Counted from the stretch's first letter, positions 6,796-13,296 are shown. The stretch: DNA of 17,799 nucleotides from CAVXDP01 sp964562925 (GCA_964562925.1 CAZLVF010000028.1:1-17799); one strand, 5' to 3'. The notes: generated from the letters alone by a model not told the origin. Numbers and translations: made by a program.

Positions 6796-6954
6796 ATGAT
6801 GCAGGAGCGTGTATCGGGTTACTGCCAACAAGAGACCAGCCTTAGAGCTTTTGAGGATGACCCTGCGAATCCAAACGACGGCTGCAGCATGCCTAAAGCG
6901 CTGAGGAAAAGGAAAGAACCGCTAGCACAAATCTCGGTTCACCTAAAACATTGA
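6796..6954 (+). CDS. Possible small ORF before the PUA gene
   Basis: In the 265-base gap between the CBS and PUA genes an open frame begins with tandem ATGs at 6796/6799 and runs 52 codons. It ends in a basic stretch (PKALRKRKEPLAQ). Its TGA overlaps the TTG start of the PUA gene as TTGA, the same coupling seen in the ATPase operon. The frame is open further upstream to 6724, without a start there. I see no clear ribosome-binding site and do not recognise the product. The rest of the gap holds only a hairpin near 6692. It may be chance. Confidence 0.25.
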   Translation: MMQERVSGYCQQETSLRAFEDDPANPNDGCSMPKALRKRKEPLAQISVHLKH

Positions 6955-7493
6955 CAGGGATGAACCTATTGAGAAGGGCGGATAGATTGGAGCTATTCAA
7001 ACTTAGGAGCGTGGCAAACTATCAGTTCGGCAGGGGCGTAGGTAGGGTCATGTTTCCCAACAGGATTGAGCTGGTACATTCCAGAAAGACCGGCAGAATC
7101 CGTCTGATCTACCTTGATGGAAAACTGTTGGCTACGCTTCGCCCTCGAGACGGTCAGTTAGCGCTTACACTTGAAGGTGCAAGATCTCTACTAGCTAAGA
7201 GGAAATCTCTTGCAGCATATGTTACGGTAAAGAAAGATGTAAGGGACTTCATCATGAAAGGTCGAAACGTATTCGCAAAACATGTAGTTCACGCTGACAA
7301 TAGGCTAAGGCCGGAGGACGAGGCCATCGTTATGGATGAGGACGGAAACCTATTAGCTGTTGGAAGGGCCGCCCTTAGTGGTGAAGAGATGAAAGCTTTC
7401 AAGTTTGGTGTCGGGGTTCATGTGAGAAGAGGCGTTGGGGAACCGCGAGAGCGTATTGATGGTTCATCAGCGGGTTCTTTGCGAAACGATTGA
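6951..7493 (+). CDS. TGT-C2 / PUA RNA-binding domain protein
   Basis: This 180-residue protein resembles the C-terminal half of archaeosine tRNA-guanine transglycosylase. Residues about 15-85 match the pre-PUA (TGT C2) module, with the telltale NYQFGRGVGRVMFP and ARSLLAKRKSL. Residues about 92-165 form a PUA domain (GRNVFAKHVV, ADNRLRPEDEAIVMDEDGNLLAVGRA, FKFGVGVHVRRG). The catalytic barrel is absent, so it is either half of a split enzyme or a separate RNA-binding protein of the COG1370 type. The start is TTG 6951, or ATG 6960 three codons later; the TTG overlaps a possible small ORF. The nitrilase gene follows 9 bases after its stop, with a GAGGCGA ribosome site spanning the junction, so the two are likely one transcript. 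Confidence 0.88.
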   Translation: MTGMNLLRRADRLELFKLRSVANYQFGRGVGRVMFPNRIELVHSRKTGRIRLIYLDGKLLATLRPRDGQLALTLEGARSLLAKRKSLAAYVTVKKDVRDFIMKGRNVFAKHVVHADNRLRPEDEAIVMDEDGNLLAVGRAALSGEEMKAFKFGVGVHVRRGVGEPRERIDGSSAGSLRND

Positions 7494-7502
7494 GGCGACA
7501 TC

Positions 7503-8282
7503 ATGAGAGTCGGTTTTGTTCAAATGAACTCAGAGATCTTGGAAGTTCAGGATAATGTGGATAAGGCTCTCCGGATACTGGATAGGATGAAAGCTGATCT
7601 GGTCGTTCTGCCCGAACTGTTCAATACAGGTTACAACTTTTCGAGTAGAAGAGAGGTGGAGAAAGTATCGGAACCGATTCCAGGCGGGTTCACCACAGAA
7701 AAGCTGCTTGAGACCTCGCGCAAGTCGGGGATGATCATCGTTGCTGGACTCGCCGAAAGATCCAAAGGAAACTACTACAATTCAGCTGTGATCGTCAGAG
7801 AGAGATACATTGGAAAGTACAGGAAGGTTCACCTCTTCTCGAAGGAGAAGAAGTTCTTCAAGAGAGGAAATGAGTTCAAGGTCTTTGGAAAGATCGGCGT
7901 GATGATCTGTTTCGACTGGGTCTTTCCAGAGAGCGCCAGAGTCCTAATGTTGAAAGGCGCAGAGATAATAGCGCATCCTGCGGCCCTGGTGCTTCCCTAC
8001 TGTCCTGAAGCTATGAGGACTCGAAGCCTGGAGAACAGGGTCTTCTCCATTACCGCCGATAAGATTGGCAAAGAGAGGGGTTTAAGGTTCATAGGCCGCT
8101 CGCAGATAGTCGACACAGCTGGAAGGATACTCTACAGAGCGACAGAGACCAAAGAGAAGTTCGCCATCAGAACTATACGAGTCAAGGACGCGACGGACAA
8201 GAAGTTCTCTCCCTCAAACAGAATCCCCCAAGATCGCATCATCGAAGCTTATCGCAACTTAACTAGACGAGAGAACAGCTAA
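7503..8282 (+). CDS. Carbon-nitrogen hydrolase (nitrilase superfamily)
   Basis: This 259-residue soluble enzyme of the nitrilase/omega-amidase superfamily hydrolyses C-N bonds of amides or related compounds. The catalytic triad is intact: E38 in VLPELFNTGY, K108 in YRKVHLF and C136 in VMICFDWVFPE. The N-terminal MRVGFVQMN strand and the later HPAALVLPYC and SRSQIVDTAGRILY-like segments (IGRSQIVD, GRILYRA) are usual. The exact substrate (omega-amide, carbamoyl compound, peptide amide) cannot be deduced. The ATG is preceded at good spacing by GAGG. It lies 9 bases after the PUA gene. Whether the pairing with a tRNA-modification-like protein is meaningful is unclear. A small hairpin lies directly after the stop. 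Confidence 0.92.
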   Translation: MRVGFVQMNSEILEVQDNVDKALRILDRMKADLVVLPELFNTGYNFSSRREVEKVSEPIPGGFTTEKLLETSRKSGMIIVAGLAERSKGNYYNSAVIVRERYIGKYRKVHLFSKEKKFFKRGNEFKVFGKIGVMICFDWVFPESARVLMLKGAEIIAHPAALVLPYCPEAMRTRSLENRVFSITADKIGKERGLRFIGRSQIVDTAGRILYRATETKEKFAIRTIRVKDATDKKFSPSNRIPQDRIIEAYRNLTRRENS

Positions 8283-8511
8283 CCTATCCATAGGCTTCGC
8301 CAAACCAAGGCAACAGTAGGATTCCTCTCCAGGCAGGTTCTAAAGGTCTCCCCTCCCTCTACCCCCTCCGCCTAATACAAGCAGAACACCTGTCCAACGT
8401 GGCGTATGGGAGAATAACGAGCGACGACGGGCAGGTATGCCCTAGGTTAAGACCTTTTTAGTGACAGGCAACATTCACTATGATCGACCGAACCCGATTT
8501 GAGCGGCTGAT
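8283..8511. other. Intergenic region with hairpins and a pyrimidine tract
   Basis: This gap holds four items. A small inverted repeat, CCTAT-CC-ATAGG, lies at 8283-8294 right after the nitrilase stop. A pyrimidine-rich tract lies at about 8347-8374. A perfect 5-bp inverted repeat, GGGCA-GGTA-TGCCC, lies at 8429-8442. The TATA-like box of the NAC gene is at 8454. A short ORF (8480-8580) also begins near the predicted transcription start. I see no convincing full gene. Confidence 0.5.
8454..8460 (+). promoter_or_regulatory. TATA-like box for the NAC gene
   Basis: CTTTTTA lies here, preceded by purine-rich GGTTAAGA. Transcription would start around 8480, about 30 bases before the GTG start of NAC. 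The inverted repeat at 8429-8442 sits just upstream. Confidence 0.45.
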
Positions 8512-8895
8512 GTGGGAATGGCCTACAAGGCTCCGAGGTCTATTCGGGGCATGCCGACTGGGAGACAAGCTGCCCGTATGATGCAGCGAATGGGCATGGA
8601 CTTCAAAGAGGTTGCAGGGGTAACCCGAGTGACCATAGAGACCATGGAGAAGCAGATAGTAATCGAGGAGCCTCAGGTTGTAAACGTAACTCTCCAAGGC
8701 CAGACGATGTTCCAAGTCGCTGGTGGAACGATGAGAGAAGAAACTCTTGTAAAGAAGCCAGTTATCCCAGAGGCAGACGTGAAGCTCGTGGTAGAACAGA
8801 CTGGGAAGACCCTTGAAGAAGCTCGAAAAGCTCTCGAAGATACTGGCGGCGACTTGGCCAAGGCCATACTGTCACTGAAGACAGAGAAGACATAA
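8512..8895 (+). CDS. nac: Nascent polypeptide-associated complex protein (archaeal NAC)
   Basis: Archaeal NAC is a homodimeric ribosome-associated chaperone that contacts emerging chains. The 127-residue protein has the basic, Met-rich lead-in GRQAARMMQRMGMD, the NAC beta-barrel (about residues 36-75: VTRVTIETMEKQIVIEEPQ, VVNVTLQGQTMFQVAG), and a C-terminal UBA domain (ADVKLVVEQTGKTLEEARKA, then LEDTGGDLAKAILSL). This domain order is characteristic. The start is uncertain: GTG 8512, ATG 8518, or ATG 8551, which begins nearest the family's usual N-terminus. A short ORF in another frame (8480-8580) overlaps the beginning. A TATA box at 8454 suggests an independent transcript. Confidence 0.95.
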   Translation: MGMAYKAPRSIRGMPTGRQAARMMQRMGMDFKEVAGVTRVTIETMEKQIVIEEPQVVNVTLQGQTMFQVAGGTMREETLVKKPVIPEADVKLVVEQTGKTLEEARKALEDTGGDLAKAILSLKTEKT

Positions 8896-9044
8896 CCTGT
8901 AAAGCCAATTCTATCGGGCGCCTGCATAACATATTAAAGAGATCCACCAAGCGCAGGTAACGAGTGAGTCTTAGATAGGCAACTCATTAAGTCCGGAGCC
9001 TTCATTTCTTGTCTGGAACCTCTTTGTCCGAGACTCCGCGTCTA

Positions 9045-9055
9045 CAATAAACTTA
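9045..9055 (+). promoter_or_regulatory. Possible TATA region for fae-hps
   Basis: CAATAAACTTA lies 16-26 bases upstream of the ATG at 9071. With no Shine-Dalgarno motif before the ATG, this spacing suggests a leaderless or nearly leaderless mRNA. Confidence 0.35.
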
Positions 9056-9070
9056 TTTCGATTATGTCAA

Positions 9071-10285
9071 ATGATCATACTCCAAGCGGAGAATAGAAGC
9101 TTGACGTATCTGATTGGTGAAGCCCTTGTCGGAAGAGAACCCGAGATCGCTCACATAGACCTCTTAGTAGGCGAGAGAGACGGCCCGGTCGGTCAGGCTT
9201 TCGCGAGTGGATTAGCGAATCTTTCAGCAGGCCACACGCCTCTTCTCGCCGTTATTCGACCTAACCTACCCTCCAAACCGTATACGTTGATCGTTCCAAA
9301 GGTAACTGTAAAGGACTTCGAGCAGATTGGTAAGATCTTCGGTCCTGCACAGGCTGCTGTGGCAAAGGCTGTAGCGGACGCGGTTGAGGAAGGCGTTATA
9401 CCAAAGGATAAGGCTGAGGATTGGGTCATAGTCTGCAGCGTCTTTGTACACCCTGAAGCCAAGGACTATAGAAAGATATACCACTACAATTATGGTGCAA
9501 CCAAACTTGCGTTGAAGAGAGCTATGACCAACTATCCGAGTCTCGATAAGATCATGTACGACAAAGATAGAGCAAAGCATCCTGTGATGGATTTCAGGGT
9601 GCCGAGGCTGTGGATGCCGCCCTACCTCCAGATCGCGTTGGACGTTCCTGACATAGACAGCGTGAAGAAGATCCTCGGAGAGCTTCCATCCAGCGACAGA
9701 ATCATCTTGGAAGCTGGAACCCCGCTGATAAAGAAGTACGGTGTTAACGTGATCCATGAATTGAGGGAGCTCGCAAAGGACATCTTCATCGTAGCCGATC
9801 TCAAAACCCTAGATGTAGGACAGGTTGAGGTAGACCTAGCTCACGACGAGACCGCTGACGCTGTAGTCGCATCTGGCCTCGCGCCTAAAGAAACACTTGA
9901 CAAGTTCAATTATGAAGCCAAGAGGTTGGGAATCTACGCTGTTGTAGATATGATGGCTGTCTCAAACCCCAAGGAGGTTCTCCGCTCCCTCGGTGAACAT
10001 CCTGATATAGTAATATTGCATAGAGGGATAGACGAAGAGAAGTCTGGAAGAACAAGGTGGGAACTGATCAAAGAAATAAGAGAGATGTATAAAGACAGAA
10101 AGATCCTCATCGCGGTTGCCGGGGGCATTGAACCAAGCAACGTTGAAGAGGCGCTTAAAGCTGGAGCGGACATACTTGTCGTAGGCAGATATATAACCCA
10201 ATCGAAGGATGTCCGAAGAGCCACAAGAGACTTCCTAGACCATATGGGCCCAGACATGGATCTATTCAGGATTCATGTAGAATAA
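9071..10285 (+). CDS. fae-hps: Bifunctional formaldehyde-activating enzyme / 3-hexulose-6-phosphate synthase
   Basis: This is a 404-residue fusion. The N-terminal Fae domain (about 11-170) condenses formaldehyde with tetrahydromethanopterin. GEALVGREPEIAHIDLLVG carries the expected catalytic His (H28), followed by DGPVGQAF, HTPLLAVIRPNLP, FGPAQAAVAKAVADAVEEG and IYHYNYGATKLA. The C-terminal Hps domain (about 185-395) is an OMP-decarboxylase-type barrel, with LQIALDVPD, ILEAGTPLIKKYG, the DLKTLD metal/catalytic motif (D243, K245, D248), and VAGGIEPSNVEEAL with GADILVVGRYIT near the phosphate site. It makes or cleaves hexulose-6-phosphate, linking formaldehyde and ribulose-5-phosphate; in many archaea this supplies pentoses. 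The partner isomerase (Phi) is not in the window. The message is probably leaderless. Confidence 0.97.
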   Translation: MIILQAENRSLTYLIGEALVGREPEIAHIDLLVGERDGPVGQAFASGLANLSAGHTPLLAVIRPNLPSKPYTLIVPKVTVKDFEQIGKIFGPAQAAVAKAVADAVEEGVIPKDKAEDWVIVCSVFVHPEAKDYRKIYHYNYGATKLALKRAMTNYPSLDKIMYDKDRAKHPVMDFRVPRLWMPPYLQIALDVPDIDSVKKILGELPSSDRIILEAGTPLIKKYGVNVIHELRELAKDIFIVADLKTLDVGQVEVDLAHDETADAVVASGLAPKETLDKFNYEAKRLGIYAVVDMMAVSNPKEVLRSLGEHPDIVILHRGIDEEKSGRTRWELIKEIREMYKDRKILIAVAGGIEPSNVEEALKAGADILVVGRYITQSKDVRRATRDFLDHMGPDMDLFRIHVE

Positions 10286-10361
10286 CCTCACCAAATGATC
10301 TTGACCGATTCGTCTACACTATCCGTTTCACGCTTCTTCCCAGTACCGCAATGGATGTTGC

Positions 10362-11861
10362 GTGAAGCGCATGAACCTTATCCACGAGCAGATGCGGATA
10401 TTCTTCGAACCACGATCTGTTGCTATAGTTGGAGCTTCGAAAGATATCGCGAAGGCGGGGCATATCATATTCGAGAATTTCGTTGAGAACAAGAAACGTA
10501 ACGTCTTCAAGGGAGAGGTATACCCGATAAATCCAGGCGAGGAGAACATCCTAGGATACCAGTGCTTTCCATCGGTTCTAAGCGTACCCGGCGAACTCGA
10601 CTTGATAACTGTTGTTGTGCCTGCCAAGTATGTCCCAAAAGTTATGGAGGACGCTGCAAGGAAAGGCGTGAAAGCGGCTGTAGTGATCTCATCCGGGTTT
10701 GCCGAGATCGGAGATATAGACCTCGAGGAGCAAGTGAAGAGGATAGCACATCAAGCAGGGATCAGGCTGCTCGGCCCAAACTGCCTAGGAGTTTATGACT
10801 CTTACACAGGCGTCGATATGCTGTTCCTTCCCGAAACTAAGGTTCTCTCTACAGGTGATGAGATGGTCGCTACGCCCCGTCCTATGCCTGGCTACATCAC
10901 GGTTGTTACACAGAGCGGCGCCTTTGGTCCGGCTGCGCTGGATTTTCTCACAGGAAGGCACATAGGTATCAGTAAGATGATAAGCTTCGGAAACAAGGCA
11001 GATGTAGCGGAGCCCGAGATGCTTTCATACCTCTTGGAAGATGATCGAACACGAATCATCCTACAGTATGTTGAAGGCATAAACAGGGGTAGAGAGTTCC
11101 TTGAGGTTGCACGCAAGGTTACAGTCCGTAAACCTATCGTAATGCTCAAGTCTGGCAGAACCAATGCAGGCGCGAGAGCAGCGGCCTCTCATACCGGTGC
11201 GCTCAGCGGCTCCGACGTGATATACGAGGGCGTGTTCAGACAGGCTGGGGTAATAAGAGTGAAAGACATTGAGGAGTTCTTTGATGTGGGAAAAGCCTTC
11301 GTATACCAGCCTCCAGCAGAGGATGACGGTCTTGTGATACTTACAGATGCAGGTGGTCCAGGTGTGATGGTGGCGGATGAGATCGAGTCGAAGGGCATAA
11401 CGATAAGATCCCTTTCCGGAGAGGCGCTTCGAAGGATGGAAGACCTGAAAAAATCTGGGAAGATCCCGTCCTTCGCCTCGACTCAGAATCCAGTTGACCT
11501 CACAGGCTCAGCGACCTCTGAGATGTTTGAGCTCTGTACAAGAGTGTTCATTGAAGACCCCCAGGTCCAAGGGATCGTTGTGATCGGCCTCCACCACGCA
11601 CCCGGATTGAAGGAAGATTTCGTCGATAGAATCGCGAACGTTGCCAAGAGTCGCGCTAAGCCGGTGGTCGCTTGCGATATCGGAGGGACCGAGATGGCGC
11701 TCTATGTAAGGTCTAGGTTTGAGAAGCTTGGGATACCCTGCTACGAGACTCCAGAGGATGCGGCGAGGGCGATATCAGCCCTAGTCAAGTATGGAATGTA
11801 TCTTAAGGAGAATGGTCACTACGAAGAGTACATGAAACAGTTTCAGGCTCAACTGGCATAG
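10362..11861 (+). CDS. acdA: ADP-forming acetate/acyl-CoA synthetase, alpha subunit
   Basis: This subunit takes part in the reaction acyl-CoA + ADP + Pi to acid + CoA + ATP, the archaeal route to ATP from acetyl-CoA or other acyl-CoAs. An N-terminal CoA-binding Rossmann domain has RSVAIVGASKD, VYPINPG and LLGPNCLGVYDS. Next come the ligase domains with TVVTQSGAFG, MISFGNKADV, and the phosphohistidine site H277 in AASHTGALSGSD, then VILTDAGGPGVMVAD and NPVDLTG. The 499 residues slightly exceed the usual alpha length of about 460. Part of the excess is an insert around residues 155-175, between the NCLG block and the QSGA block. The ATP-grasp beta subunit is not in this window, so substrate is open. 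GTG 10362 and ATG 10371 are both possible starts. The 3' end overlaps the convergent phosphatase gene by 13 bases. Confidence 0.9.
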   Translation: MKRMNLIHEQMRIFFEPRSVAIVGASKDIAKAGHIIFENFVENKKRNVFKGEVYPINPGEENILGYQCFPSVLSVPGELDLITVVVPAKYVPKVMEDAARKGVKAAVVISSGFAEIGDIDLEEQVKRIAHQAGIRLLGPNCLGVYDSYTGVDMLFLPETKVLSTGDEMVATPRPMPGYITVVTQSGAFGPAALDFLTGRHIGISKMISFGNKADVAEPEMLSYLLEDDRTRIILQYVEGINRGREFLEVARKVTVRKPIVMLKSGRTNAGARAAASHTGALSGSDVIYEGVFRQAGVIRVKDIEEFFDVGKAFVYQPPAEDDGLVILTDAGGPGVMVADEIESKGITIRSLSGEALRRMEDLKKSGKIPSFASTQNPVDLTGSATSEMFELCTRVFIEDPQVQGIVVIGLHHAPGLKEDFVDRIANVAKSRAKPVVACDIGGTEMALYVRSRFEKLGIPCYETPEDAARAISALVKYGMYLKENGHYEEYMKQFQAQLA

Positions 11862-12688
11862 TCGAGTTCTCTACCCCGTATCAACTTCGATAGCCATTCA
11901 TGTAGCCTTATGTTGCCGGCCGCTATCAGAGAGACTCCTGACTGATCTTCTAAATTCCTCGCAATCTTGTCCCCTTCAATATCTGTCACGATGCCTCCTG
12001 CCTCTTCGAGAATTATCATTCCAGCTGCGAAATCAACTGTACGCATGTAGCCACGAACATCTAGCATCGCATCAAGCTTCCCCGCGGCGACATAACAGAT
12101 TTCTAAGGCGGCGCTTCCCAACGTTCTGAACCTAGTCAACTCTTGGAGTCCTCCAACCTGGATCGGGAGTTCCCTTATACCGTAGGAGTAAAAGCTGACG
12201 ACTGCACCAGTCAACGGTCGGCCCCTGTCAGAGGTTATCTTCTTACGGTTGTGGTAGGCTCCTTGACCTTTCACCGCTGAGTAGACATCACCGTTCACTA
12301 CATCCCTCACGACGCCGAGGGTCAGATCTTGAACCGTCATACTCTTTCTATAGACGCCGAGAGCTGCCGAGACCGCGTAGAACGGGATCGAGTTTACAAA
12401 ATTCATTGTGCCATCAAGTGGATCGAGAACAACCGCTATCTCAGGTTCGCCACCAATGACCTTGGCGCCGGTCTCTTCGCTGACGAGGTAAACCGAGAGG
12501 CCTCTATCTTGGAGATACTCTACGGCCTCTTCCTCTGCTATCTCATCTATCTTTCTGGTTAGATCCGTGGTCTTCCTGCGAGTCACCTTTCTTGCGGATT
12601 CATCTCTTGAAGACTGGAGGATGACCTGCCTCACATCTGCTGTCAAACCCAAGAGTAACTTGAGGTATTCACTATCTTTACTTTTCAC
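11849..12688 (-). CDS. Inositol monophosphatase / archaeal fructose-1,6-bisphosphatase family phosphatase
   Basis: This Mg-dependent sugar-phosphate phosphatase of the IMPase/FBPase superfamily has 279 residues. The metal-binding motifs are present: SEETG (E71/E72), LDPLDGTMNF (D89, D92) and TVDFAAGMIILEEAGG (D219), the last with Val-Asp rather than the usual Trp-Asp. Archaeal members often hydrolyse both inositol-1-phosphate and fructose-1,6-bisphosphate, so roles in gluconeogenesis or inositol-lipid/solute synthesis are both possible. The start is GTG 12688, 12 codons before the conserved helix; a weak AAGGG lies upstream. It converges on acdA with a 13-base overlap and is divergent from the small unknown ORFs, possibly sharing the AT box at 12744-12753. 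Confidence 0.92.
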   Translation of the reverse strand: MKSKDSEYLKLLLGLTADVRQVILQSSRDESARKVTRRKTTDLTRKIDEIAEEEAVEYLQDRGLSVYLVSEETGAKVIGGEPEIAVVLDPLDGTMNFVNSIPFYAVSAALGVYRKSMTVQDLTLGVVRDVVNGDVYSAVKGQGAYHNRKKITSDRGRPLTGAVVSFYSYGIRELPIQVGGLQELTRFRTLGSAALEICYVAAGKLDAMLDVRGYMRTVDFAAGMIILEEAGGIVTDIEGDKIARNLEDQSGVSLIAAGNIRLHEWLSKLIRGRELDYAS

Positions 12689-12743
12689 ACATTTTCCCTT
12701 AGCCAGCCACTGTTTCCTAGATCGAGTAGAAGTTATGCCAAAA

Positions 12744-12753
12744 CCAATATTAG
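12744..12753. promoter_or_regulatory. AT-rich box in a divergent promoter region
   Basis: CCAATATTAG is near-symmetrical. It could serve as a TATA element rightward (start of the small ORF at 12763/12766) or leftward (phosphatase GTG at 12688, leader about 30 bases). By-eye call. Confidence 0.3.
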
Positions 12754-12762
12754 CCTATTTTG

Positions 12763-12900
12763 ATGATGAGGGTTAGAACGCACGGGAGAGACCTAGAGGA
12801 AAAGGACAAGTTCATATCCAGACAGGTGTGTCCGCACTTCGATCCGTACAAGCAGGACCCAAAGGTCATCCACTTTTCACTGGAAGACTTGAGGAGATGA
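12763..12900 (+). CDS. Small hypothetical protein, first of an overlapping pair
   Basis: This short open frame begins with tandem ATGs (12763 and 12766) and encodes 45 residues rich in charged residues (RTHGRDLEEKDKFISRQ, then CPHFDPYKQDPKVIHFSLED). I do not recognise it. The composition looks protein-like rather than like a chance frame. There is one cysteine next to Pro-His. No membrane segment is visible. Its TGA overlaps the ATG of the next ORF as ATGA, immediately after a GAGGAG motif, which suggests coupled translation. An AT-rich box at 12744-12753 is close enough to give a leaderless message. Another frame overlaps it from GTG 12828, so the gene model needs comparison with relatives. 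Confidence 0.45.
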   Translation: MMRVRTHGRDLEEKDKFISRQVCPHFDPYKQDPKVIHFSLEDLRR

Positions 12901-13244
12901 AACGGATCGATAAGCTTCTATGCGATAGGCATGTGAGGAGGTTCGCTGCTGGTGACAACAGTGAACAGATCTTCTCCATATACGATCTGAAATATGGGCT
13001 TCCCGTAGAGAACTCGACAATAAACTGGTCGTACTTTGATAACATCATCGACATGGATATCATGACCCTGGGGACGGCTCTGAATACCGCTGTCCAAAGA
13101 CCGATAGGCTTGGACCTAAATACAGCCGATAACATAATCCAGTCTAGCTTCAACGAGAAGACCTCTGAGAGAGATGCGCATCGTGCAAATGGAATGGGTA
13201 GAACACCAAATAGAAGAACCTGTAGCAACCAAAACGCGAACTAG
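12897..13244 (+). CDS. Hypothetical protein, second of an overlapping pair
   Basis: With the ATG at 12897 this encodes 115 residues. The frame is also open from GTG 12828, but the shorter start overlaps the upstream small ORF as ATGA. I do not recognise the family. The N-terminus is basic (MKRIDKLLCDRHVRRF), the middle is acidic/neutral with a likely helical part (WSYFDNIIDMDIMTLGTALN, then GLDLNTADNIIQSSF), and the tail is low-complexity, rich in Asn, Arg and Thr. There is no signal peptide or clear membrane segment. Codon use looks similar to neighbouring genes. It lies between a divergent phosphatase and the ATPase promoter and ends about 15 bases before that TATA box. It could be a lineage-specific gene or a decayed one. 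Confidence 0.45.
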   Translation: MKRIDKLLCDRHVRRFAAGDNSEQIFSIYDLKYGLPVENSTINWSYFDNIIDMDIMTLGTALNTAVQRPIGLDLNTADNIIQSSFNEKTSERDAHRANGMGRTPNRRTCSNQNAN

Positions 13245-13259
13245 AACTGGAAAGGCTAA

Positions 13260-13268
13260 GCTTTTAAG
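13260..13268 (+). promoter_or_regulatory. TATA box of the A-ATPase operon
   Basis: GCTTTTAAG, preceded by purine-rich GGAAAGGCTAA as a possible BRE, lies about 80 bases before the first ATPase gene. Transcription would start near 13288-13292, within a pair of palindromes. Confidence 0.5.
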
Positions 13269-13280
13269 TTTGGAGTTGGG

Positions 13281-13296
13281 CGTTAACGAACGTTCG
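13281..13296. promoter_or_regulatory. Overlapping palindromes at the predicted ATPase transcription start
   Basis: CGTTAACG (13281-13288) and CGAACGTTCG (13287-13296) are each perfectly self-complementary and share two bases. They lie 20-30 bases downstream of the TATA box, where a bound regulator would block polymerase. An operator role is inference. Confidence 0.35.

Noticed and set aside
8958..8989. Imperfect inverted repeat (TAACGAGT / ACTCATTA) upstream of fae-hps as an operator
   Set aside because: One mismatch in eight, a 16-base loop and a position about 80 bases from the start make it no better than chance.
9266..9757. Long minus-strand frame inside fae-hps
   Set aside because: It is a shadow of the strongly conserved Fae-Hps coding sequence and has no family features of its own.
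12761..12830. TGATGATGAG as the C box of a C/D guide RNA
   Set aside because: No CTGA D box lies within the following 70 bases, and the bases are explained by tandem ATG codons.
12866..13228. Minus-strand frame of 120 codons opposite the unknown small genes
   Set aside because: It is Ser/Leu/Phe-rich in the way antisense shadows usually are, has no ribosome site, and the plus-strand pair has a better-organised ATGA junction.
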